Origin: Christensenella sp. UBA2853
GTDB lineage: Bacteria > Bacillota > Clostridia > Christensenellales > Aristaeellaceae
Direction: 5' to 3'
NCBI GenBank assembly: GCA_002350845.1
Contig: DEFL01000054.1
Coordinates: 1 to 15,080, forward strand
Length of the DNA: 15,080 nt
The position numbers were made by a program, and so were the translations under genes. Below are positions 7,852 through 13,715 of this stretch, one piece after another; the stretch's first letter is position 1, and each line of letters begins with the position of its first letter. The notes below the pieces were generated by a model, which was not told where the DNA came from, ran no database searches, and saw nothing but the letters and a program-made list of their open reading frames with translations.

Positions 7852-9228
7852 TCAGTCCGGACTGTTTGCCTTCATCAGGCGCAGCTGCATGAAGGAAACG
7901 ACCATGATAAACAGGCCCAGGATCAGCGCCATGGCGGCGGACATGCCGGCCACCTGCTTCTTGACGGCGTTCTCCTGAATATACATGAGGAGCACTGCGT
8001 TGGCTTCCTGGTTATTGAAGCCGGTGAGCATGAGCGGCTGTCCGTAAATGTTGAACTGAGCCACCACAGACATGACAAAGGTGTACATCATGGGATAGCG
8101 CATGCCTGGAATCGTCACATGAACGAATTCCGCCCAGGGGCCAGCGCCGTCCACGGAAGCCGCTTCATACTGATCCCTCGGAATGGAGGCCAGTGCGCTC
8201 TGATAAATGACCATTGTGCCGCCTGTGCACCACCATACGGTCACAGCCACAATGACAATCCATGAATAGGGCGGTGTAAACCAGTTGGCCGTGGAGCCAA
8301 AGAATTTGTTCGCCAGGCCGTAATCCGGGCTGAACATATACCGCCAGGACAGGGTCACGGTGGTGATGGAGAGCAGGGACGGGAAATAGTAGAGCGCCTG
8401 GAAGAACTTGTTGCCCCGGCACTTCGTATTGAGCGCGACCGCCAGGGTCAGCGGAACGGCAATACAGAAAGGCACCGAGTAGATTACAAACTTGATCGTG
8501 TTCCACAGACCGTTTCTCAGCTGCCGGTAATAGGTATTGCCGGAGTCAAACAGCATGGTCTTAAAGTTATCGAACCCGACAAACACCGGTTCATTGAACA
8601 GGTCCCACTTGGTGAATGCGGCATAGATGCCGTACACAGCCGGCGTGATAAAGAAGACAATGAAGAACAGCAGATGGGGTCCAATGTACGCATAGGGAAG
8701 CAGATCCTTTTTGAGTCCCCGGCGTGCCGTTTCACTCTTCCACTGCGGCATGAGCAGCACAAAGGCAATGCCTGCACAGGCCAGCATCAGGTATGTCATG
8801 GGGTCAAATGAACTGATGACCGCCCCGACATCCCTCTTCTTGAACTTCACGCCCAGATCCTTGAGCTGAGAAGAAAGGCGGCCGTACAGGGTGGCATTGA
8901 CGCTTTCATTCTGAAACAGAAGGATGAACGCCAGGAAAGATGCGAAGGTGACGAAGGAAAACATCATGGCAACGTTTCTCTGTCCCTTGAGCATGGCAAA
9001 GATCGCGCAGCAGATGCTCACCAGTGCGATCGGGATAAACAGAATACTCGCGGAAGACAGAGAGAAGAACAGCGCCGGAAGCCGGATGCTGGTCTCCACG
9101 GTGGTTTCCTTGACAGTGGTTACCCCGCTGACCGAGGCAAACACGAAAAGGACCAGAAAACCGATGGCAAAGAGCAGCGGCACAACGGTCGGCACGCCCT
9201 GCCGTCTTTCGGGAATTTTGGCGGTCAT
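7852..9228 (-). CDS. CUT1 sugar ABC transporter permease (MalF/UgpA type) with extended N-terminus
   Basis: Partner permease of the importer, with 458 residues against about 290-310 for the usual CUT1 MalF-type protein. Residues from about 178 on are canonical: six membrane segments and the EAA loop at 355-374 (EAASVDGAGPWAEFVHVTIP). The first 175 residues add about four hydrophobic segments (near 14-36, 51-79, 88-106, 146-162) with a charged stretch between the third and fourth. E. coli MalF also has extra N-terminal segments and a large periplasmic P2 domain, but I see no P2-like domain. The start is 9228, not 9234: AGGAGG abuts the upstream ATG, and its 6-nt spacing fits the second. It follows the binding protein after a 130-bp hairpin-rich gap. 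Confidence 0.91.
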   Translation of the reverse strand: MTAKIPERRQGVPTVVPLLFAIGFLVLFVFASVSGVTTVKETTVETSIRLPALFFSLSSASILFIPIALVSICCAIFAMLKGQRNVAMMFSFVTFASFLAFILLFQNESVNATLYGRLSSQLKDLGVKFKKRDVGAVISSFDPMTYLMLACAGIAFVLLMPQWKSETARRGLKKDLLPYAYIGPHLLFFIVFFITPAVYGIYAAFTKWDLFNEPVFVGFDNFKTMLFDSGNTYYRQLRNGLWNTIKFVIYSVPFCIAVPLTLAVALNTKCRGNKFFQALYYFPSLLSITTVTLSWRYMFSPDYGLANKFFGSTANWFTPPYSWIVIVAVTVWWCTGGTMVIYQSALASIPRDQYEAASVDGAGPWAEFVHVTIPGMRYPMMYTFVMSVVAQFNIYGQPLMLTGFNNQEANAVLLMYIQENAVKKQVAGMSAAMALILGLFIMVVSFMQLRLMKANSPD

Positions 9229-9279
9229 GAACATCCTCCTATCTGCAATTGACGGAGCACAGTGATAAAAGCGAACAGA

Positions 9280-9350
9280 TCAGCCGCTGAGGCTGACCGG
9301 ATCATGTCTCCCGAAGCGGGAAAGGGGGCAGAGAACAATCTCTGCCCCCT
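9280..9350 (-). promoter_or_regulatory. Triple-hairpin region after the solute-binding protein gene
   Basis: Three stems lie between binding protein and permease. The strongest is a perfect 12-bp stem with a 4-nt loop (9323-9334 with 9339-9350, AGGGGGCAGAGA/TCTCTGCCCCCT), followed by TCCCG/CGGGA (9309-9313 with 9317-9321) and TCAGCC/GGCTGA (9280-9285 with 9291-9296). Only three T follow the big stem in the direction of transcription. This fits a partial terminator and 3'-stabiliser that keeps the binding protein more abundant than the permeases, as known for many sugar importer operons. Confidence 0.75.
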
Positions 9351-9358
9351 GAATGGTT

Positions 9359-10597
9359 TTACTGTGCAGCGATAGCGTCAGCAATTTCCTGATCGATCTG
9401 AGCAAGTGCATCGTCGATGGAGATGGTTCCATCCACGAAGTCCCAGCCCACACGGCTGAAAGCGGTGTCGAACAGGCCCCAGTAACGATAGCTGTAGATG
9501 GCCAGCTCGTTGGAACGGGCAGGATCAGCCAGGAAGGCCTGCGGCATGCTGGTGAAGTCAGCCACATCGTTGATGGCGATGTGCACAGGGCACTGGCCTG
9601 CATCGGCAGCCCAGGTCAGAGCGTTTTCGCCCATGAAGTTGATGAACTTGGCAACAGCCAGATCTTCTTCTTCGGTGCGGTTTTCGTCAGCAAACTGTAC
9701 GAAGTTGTGGGAGCTTGTCCAGCTCTTGCAGGTCTCAGGAGAATAGCAGATAGCGGGGAGCATGCCGAAGTTGATGCCAGCATCCACAGCAGCAGCCTTC
9801 ATCCAGATGCCTTCGGACCAGACCAGCATGTTGCCTGCATAGAATTCAGAGGAGTAGTCGGTGTTCTTGACGGTGGTGTAGCCGCCTTCCCAGAGTTCCT
9901 TCATGGTTTCGAAAACTTTCTTCATGTTTTCGTTGTTGATGCTGGGATTGACACCGTCTTCAGACAGGGTCTTGTTGGGATCGAGCTGTGCGTAGTAGCA
10001 GAGCAGCTGAGAACGCATCCAGCCCAGGTCGGTCACATAGCCTTCGAAACCGGCAGCCTTGGCCTTGTCGCCCAGTTCCTTGACTTCGTCGAAGGTCAGA
10101 TAGCCGTCTTCCACATAGCTGTTCAGATCATACTGGTCGAACAGGTCCTTGTTGTAGTAGGTCACATAGGAGTGAACATCCAGCGGGATGCCGTAGTGTT
10201 CGCCGTCGATGTCGGTCATGGACCAGGGAGCGGGGTTGTAGTTTTCTGCCTTGATGCCGGCCTGAGCGATGAGGTCCAGGTCATAGCTGTAGAGCATATC
10301 GTTGGCAACAAAGTTCGGGATGCGCTCGATGTGCACGATGCAGACATCCGGGATGCCCGTGCCGGTCTGCACTGTCAGCGGGATCTTCTGATACAGATCG
10401 TCAGCGGTCATGGGGGTGTGGTTGACATGCACTTCATTCTGGGAAGCGTTGAAAGCGTCTACCATGCCCTGCATGGTTGCGCCGTCAGCACCGGTGAAAA
10501 CGGACCAGTAGTCGATTTCGATGGGTTCTGCATGTGCCATGGGCATGAGTGCGAGCACCATCAGGACTGAGAGAATAAGAGCCAGAGACTTCTTCAT
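9359..10597 (-). CDS. Extracellular solute-binding protein of CUT1 sugar ABC transporter
   Basis: Captures an oligosaccharide outside the membrane and delivers it to the two permeases. The 412 residues carry a signal peptide (KKS, then a hydrophobic core at 5-18, cut after MAHA near residue 23). The mature protein has the typical cluster-1 (SBP_bac_1-like) layout: start EIDYWSVFTG, and the hinge region with SEGIWMKAAAVDAGINFGMLP. There is no Cys near the cleavage site, so it is not a lipoprotein, which is unusual for this role in a monoderm. AAAGGAGG 7 nt before ATG 10597 is near-perfect, and a small hairpin (10619-10636) lies just ahead. It follows the GH2 gene by 72 bp. Several tryptophans and tyrosines could stack on sugars. 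Substrate is inferred only from the GH43 and GH2 neighbours. Confidence 0.93.
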   Translation of the reverse strand: MKKSLALILSVLMVLALMPMAHAEPIEIDYWSVFTGADGATMQGMVDAFNASQNEVHVNHTPMTADDLYQKIPLTVQTGTGIPDVCIVHIERIPNFVANDMLYSYDLDLIAQAGIKAENYNPAPWSMTDIDGEHYGIPLDVHSYVTYYNKDLFDQYDLNSYVEDGYLTFDEVKELGDKAKAAGFEGYVTDLGWMRSQLLCYYAQLDPNKTLSEDGVNPSINNENMKKVFETMKELWEGGYTTVKNTDYSSEFYAGNMLVWSEGIWMKAAAVDAGINFGMLPAICYSPETCKSWTSSHNFVQFADENRTEEEDLAVAKFINFMGENALTWAADAGQCPVHIAINDVADFTSMPQAFLADPARSNELAIYSYRYWGLFDTAFSRVGWDFVDGTISIDDALAQIDQEIADAIAAQ

Positions 10598-10618
10598 GGG
10601 AATACCTCCTTTATATTT

Positions 10619-10636
10619 TTCCGCTCTCCTGCGGAA
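10619..10636 (-). other. Small hairpin ahead of the binding-protein ribosome binding site
   Basis: TTCCGC (10619-10624) and GCGGAA (10631-10636) form a 6-bp stem around a 6-nt loop, about 9 nt upstream of the AAAGGAGG sequence. It may be a 5' stabiliser of a processed mRNA or a weak barrier after the GH2 gene. I see no promoter between the two genes. Confidence 0.4.
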
Positions 10637-10669
10637 GGTAACGGTTTCATGCCGCCTGCGTTTTCATGC

Positions 10670-12475
10670 TCAGCGGGCGGTGTTGATTTTCCGGACACGC
10701 TCCACATCCATTTTCGGTTTGCGGTCCGGGGTGACCAGGCCATTGACTTCCTGCATGACGTCGGTCAGCTGCGTGTAGCAGAAGCCCTGACAGTAGGGAA
10801 TTTCCTGCACGCCCTTTGTGACGCCTTCAAAGCGCTGGAAGAAGGCTTCTTCATCGGTCACCTTATCGTGATAGCCCCAGGTCTCCATGTTTTCAAGTTT
10901 GCCCTGAAGCCCGATATTCGTAAATGCGATGCCGCCGTACTCGGTCACCATGAAGGCTTCCGTTCCGCGCGGCTGTTCGCTCTGTGCATAGCACGGACGC
11001 CAGTCGCAGGCGTGCGTCTCGACTTCCTCCCTGGAAGCGAAGTGCGCATCAATGATTTCCTTCTTATCTGCATAGTCATGCAGCGCGCAGATATCAGTCG
11101 TCGTCTGCTCCCAGCCGTCATTGGCCGAGCACAGGCGCGTGCCGTCCATGGCCTTGGTCATATGGTAGAGCATCCGGCCCATCGCCTGCTGACGTGCATC
11201 GGTGTAAATCTCCCGCACGCCCCAGCTCTCATTGAGCGGCACCCAGCAGATGATCGAGGGATGGTTGAAGTCCCGGTCGATAAAGCCCTGCAGCGTATCG
11301 GCGACATTGCGGATTTCCTCATCGCAGAAGAGGTAGGCGCTTGGCACTTCGCCCCAGACCAGAAGACCCATTTTGTCTGCCCAGTAGTAATATCTCGGGT
11401 CTTCCACCTTCTGATGCTTTCTCGCTCCGTTGTATCCGAAGTCCAGCGTCAGCTGAATATCCTTCCGGATGGCTTCATCCGAAGGCGGCGTGATCAGCGA
11501 ATCCGGCCAGTAGCCCTGGTCAAGGATCAGGCGCTGATAGATCGGGCAGTTGTTGAGGTAGACCCGGCCCTCTTTGACCTCCACCTTGCGCATGCCGAAG
11601 TAGGTGCTCACGCAGTCCTCTTTCACAGCGCCTTCGGTCAGGGTGACCTTCAAATCATACAGGCAGGGGTTTGAGGGCGACCAGGTGAGCATGCCGTCGA
11701 GCTCAGGGCTCACGCGCACATTCATATTGACCGGAATGGTGGTAATCCGCTCGCGAAGGCTCACGCACAGGGTCTGCACGGGCTGTCCCTCATAGGACAC
11801 TTCCAGTTTTGCCTCGCACGCAGCCACCGGTGTCCGGTTCAGGCTGATCTCCACCCTCGCCTCACGACGGTCGATATCGGGCGTGATGTGGATGGACTTC
11901 ATCCAGGTTTCCCCGACCGCTTCCAGGTACACGGTCTGCCAGATACCGCTCACCGGGGTATACCAGCAGCCCATCAGGCCTTTCTGCCAGTACTGCTTGC
12001 CGCGGGGCTGCGTGACATCCGGCTCATCCTCCACGCGCAGGCAGATCTCGTTCTCCCCTTCCTCCAGGAGGCCGGAGATTTCAAAGGCAAACGGGATATA
12101 GCCGCCCACGTGGTCTCCGGCCTTGTGTCCGTTGACATACACGCTGCAGGCATAGTCCACCGCGCCAAAGCGCAGCAGGATCCGCTTTTCCCGCATGTTC
12201 TCGGGAAGAACAAAGGTCCGCTTGTACCAGATCACCGGATGGATGGCGTCCGTCGGTCCGATGCCGCTCAGCTTGGTCTGATACGCAAAGGGAACCACGA
12301 TCTGTCCATCCAGCGGCTCTCCGGGCATCTGCCAGCCTTCCGAGAGGCCGACATTTTCATCGTCAAAGGCAAACGCCCAGGTCCCGTTCAGGTTCATCCA
12401 GTCTTCCCGCACGAAGTCCGGTCTCGGGTATTCTGGGCGTGGGGTGAGATCCACGGTCTTCTTCATATCTTCCAT
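10670..12475 (-). CDS. Glycoside hydrolase family 2 enzyme, cytoplasmic
   Basis: Retaining exo-glycosidase of family 2 (beta-galactosidase, beta-glucuronidase and related activities; also alpha-L-arabinopyranosidase-type members). It probably trims imported oligosaccharides inside the cell, since no signal peptide is seen. In 601 residues it has a jelly-roll sugar-binding domain (about 25-185, with WYKRTFVLPE and FGAVDYACSVYVNG), an Ig-like domain (190-300) and a TIM barrel (300-601). Acid/base is Glu416 in LNESWG and the nucleophile is Glu512 in VTEYGG. The usual R-x-x-H-P pattern is replaced by NGARKHQKVEDPRYYYWAD, a variant I associate with a subfamily of unknown specificity. ATG 12475 is chosen because GGAG lies 6 nt upstream; ATG 12526 has no such site and would run across the operator palindrome. 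First gene of the sugar operon. Confidence 0.9.
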   Translation of the reverse strand: MEDMKKTVDLTPRPEYPRPDFVREDWMNLNGTWAFAFDDENVGLSEGWQMPGEPLDGQIVVPFAYQTKLSGIGPTDAIHPVIWYKRTFVLPENMREKRILLRFGAVDYACSVYVNGHKAGDHVGGYIPFAFEISGLLEEGENEICLRVEDEPDVTQPRGKQYWQKGLMGCWYTPVSGIWQTVYLEAVGETWMKSIHITPDIDRREARVEISLNRTPVAACEAKLEVSYEGQPVQTLCVSLRERITTIPVNMNVRVSPELDGMLTWSPSNPCLYDLKVTLTEGAVKEDCVSTYFGMRKVEVKEGRVYLNNCPIYQRLILDQGYWPDSLITPPSDEAIRKDIQLTLDFGYNGARKHQKVEDPRYYYWADKMGLLVWGEVPSAYLFCDEEIRNVADTLQGFIDRDFNHPSIICWVPLNESWGVREIYTDARQQAMGRMLYHMTKAMDGTRLCSANDGWEQTTTDICALHDYADKKEIIDAHFASREEVETHACDWRPCYAQSEQPRGTEAFMVTEYGGIAFTNIGLQGKLENMETWGYHDKVTDEEAFFQRFEGVTKGVQEIPYCQGFCYTQLTDVMQEVNGLVTPDRKPKMDVERVRKINTAR

Positions 12476-12499
12476 AACAATCTCCAGATTTGTCTTATT

Positions 12500-12520
12500 T
12501 ATTCCAATATATTTGGAATA
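12500..12520. promoter_or_regulatory. Operator O1: perfect 8-5-8 palindrome in the GH2 leader
   Basis: Arms TATTCCAA (12500-12507) and TTGGAATA (12513-12520) are exact inverted repeats around a 5-bp TATAT centre. It lies 25 bp before the GH2 start codon and just after the predicted start of promoter P2. Size and symmetry fit a dimeric DNA-binding protein; the neighbouring ArsR-type regulator is the obvious candidate, by inference. Confidence 0.75.
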
Positions 12521-12539
12521 GTCCATTGAATTTAGAATA
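12519..12539. promoter_or_regulatory. Operator-like site O3, degenerate copy of O1
   Basis: Arms TAGTCCAT (12519-12526) and TTAGAATA (12532-12539) keep 13 of the 16 arm bases of O1 with the same 5-bp spacer. It abuts O1 with a 19-bp centre-to-centre distance and covers the putative -10 box of P2 (12534-12539). Confidence 0.5.
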
Positions 12540-12562
12540 AAATAAGTAGAATAATTTGTCCA
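12534..12562 (-). promoter_or_regulatory. Possible second promoter P2 of the sugar operon
   Basis: On the minus strand TGGACA (12557-12562) and TATTCT (12534-12539) are 17 bp apart, matching consensus at 5/6 and 4/6 positions. Start would be near 12527. The region is AT-rich, so a chance match is possible. Confidence 0.35.
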
Positions 12563-12581
12563 TATCCGGTAAATCAGCTAT

Positions 12582-12630
12582 AAAAAAGTCCATCTTGAGT
12601 GCGAATTCAGTCTAGCACCAGATGGACTTT
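12582..12630 (-). terminator. Intrinsic terminator of the amidohydrolase-regulator unit
   Basis: Minus-strand RNA read from the regulator gene would fold arms 12620-12630 and 12585-12595 (11 bp, AAAGTCCATCT/AGATGGACTTT). A short internal loop and a further 4 bp (GCAC 12615-12618 with GTGC 12599-12602) follow, closing a 12-nt loop. Six T follow (12582-12587 on the opposite strand). It lies about 86 bp after the regulator stop codon. The next operon's -10 box is inside its loop. Confidence 0.75.
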
Positions 12631-12637
12631 ATGTCAA
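12609..12637 (-). promoter_or_regulatory. Promoter P1 of the GH2-transporter-GH43 operon
   Basis: On the minus strand a consensus -35 TTGACA (12632-12637) and -10 TAGACT (12609-12614) are separated by 17 bp. Predicted start near 12602, giving a leader of about 127 nt that contains O1 and O3. The -35 box is inside operator-like site O2. Confidence 0.85.
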
Positions 12638-12650
12638 CAATTTTGGAATA
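12630..12650. promoter_or_regulatory. Operator-like site O2 overlapping the P1 -35 box
   Basis: Arms TATGTCAA (12630-12637) and TTGGAATA (12643-12650) match 14 of the 16 arm bases of O1, with the same 5-bp spacing. The left arm covers the TTGACA hexamer, so binding here should block RNA polymerase. Its centre is 130 bp from that of O1, which would also allow looping between the two. Confidence 0.55.
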
Positions 12651-12715
12651 TTTTATGAAACCTGTAGTGCTGTAAAGATCTGTTGCAAAATTTTTGAAAC
12701 AATAAACCGATGCCG

Positions 12716-13666
12716 TTACCGATGAATCTGATATCCCATCTTCATCAGAAGGGCCTGCGGATAGTCGCCGAAGCTCTCCCCGAACAGATTCAGGCCGCCG
12801 TGGTTTTCCGCATCCTCGGGGATGCCGATCCGGACGGTGATAAACCGTTCGTCCTTGAGATGCAGCTGACTGATATTCACCCGGGAAACGCGTTCATTAT
12901 CCACATACGTCCCGCTGTCATCCACACGCCAGGTCTTGAGATAGCCATACTGTGTATTGGTTTCAGCCCACCATTCCGGGGTCAGCACGCCGCGCCGCCC
13001 TCCGCAGTCTGCAGGAGATGTCCAGATGCCCAGCCGCTTTCCGTTGATCTCCACGGCAATATCGCTCTTCCATGGATTCCGGTACATCGGCGCCTCCGAG
13101 CAGGCTTCAAAGGACAGTTCCAGCCAGTTGAAATCCAGCTCATCATAGTTGGAGCAGGAAAAGCGGTATTCAAGCATGCCTTCCTGAAACCAGACCAGCT
13201 GGGCATTGAAGCGTTCCGGCAGATAGAAGGCACTGACCGTGTCCATCTCTCCGATGAACGCGTTTTTTGAGGCCAGCCCGCAGGTTGGCTGAACGCCCTC
13301 CGCGATGGAATACCCGCCGATGGGCATCATCAGGGAAATGCTGGTCGTCTGCTGCTGTTCCTCCCGCGGTGTCAGCTCCAGTCCGATGTAGTCCAGTTTT
13401 CTTGTGCAGATCTTCATCGTGCCCCGGGTGCTCGGCTGGACTTCAGTCTTGATGATCCCGGCATCCTCCAGCACCTTGACGGCCAGCGCCGTGGTGGACA
13501 TCGGCTGATTGAGTTCTTCTGCCAGTTCACCGACATTCATGCTTCTTTTCCACAGCGCCCGCATGATATCCAGGCGCAGCGGTGATGACAGTGCCTTGCA
13601 GATCATCTGCAGGTCTTCCGGTTTTTCCAGTGACAGGGCAGCACGCTTGCCGTGTATGGATCCCAT
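12716..13666 (-). CDS. ArsR-type winged-helix regulator with large C-terminal domain
   Basis: Probable transcriptional regulator of the adjacent sugar operon. Residues 15-95 of 316 form an ArsR-like winged helix: helix ALSSPLRLDIMRALW, then GELAEELNQPMSTTALAVKVLEDAGII (recognition helix near 55-68) and a beta wing ending near 88. I see no ArsR metal-binding Cys pattern such as CxC. Residues about 105-316 form a long, aromatic-rich, beta-strand-like domain (DIAVEINGKRLGIWTSP, ERFITVRIGIP) which I cannot name; it may bind sugar. ArsR-like regulators with this layout occur beside glycosidase genes in Clostridia (general knowledge, not checked). Start 13666 is chosen because GAGGGGAG lies about 4 nt upstream, and earlier codons would overlap the amidohydrolase gene. 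It follows that gene by 49 bp, in the same transcript. Confidence 0.85.
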   Translation of the reverse strand: MGSIHGKRAALSLEKPEDLQMICKALSSPLRLDIMRALWKRSMNVGELAEELNQPMSTTALAVKVLEDAGIIKTEVQPSTRGTMKICTRKLDYIGLELTPREEQQQTTSISLMMPIGGYSIAEGVQPTCGLASKNAFIGEMDTVSAFYLPERFNAQLVWFQEGMLEYRFSCSNYDELDFNWLELSFEACSEAPMYRNPWKSDIAVEINGKRLGIWTSPADCGGRRGVLTPEWWAETNTQYGYLKTWRVDDSGTYVDNERVSRVNISQLHLKDERFITVRIGIPEDAENHGGLNLFGESFGDYPQALLMKMGYQIHR

Positions 13667-13715
13667 GGCTCTCCCCTCTTTCTGTTTCTTTCCGCTGATC
13701 CGTCTGTCCGCTTCC

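Noticed and set aside
6942..7892. 316-codon plus-strand frame rich in His, Asp and Arg
   Set aside because: Antisense to the MalG-type permease; no ribosome binding site or recognisable domain.
9353..10570. 405-codon open frame on the plus strand opposite the binding protein gene
   Set aside because: Antisense shadow of a gene with a clear family, signal peptide and ribosome binding site; composition is typical of a mirrored frame.
10649..11674. 341-codon plus-strand frame opposite GH2
   Set aside because: Mirror of a gene with conserved catalytic motifs; no independent support.
12473..12526. Upstream start for GH2 at 12526 (17 extra residues)
   Set aside because: No Shine-Dalgarno sequence, and the extra codons cross the perfect palindrome; ATG 12475 has GGAG at good spacing.
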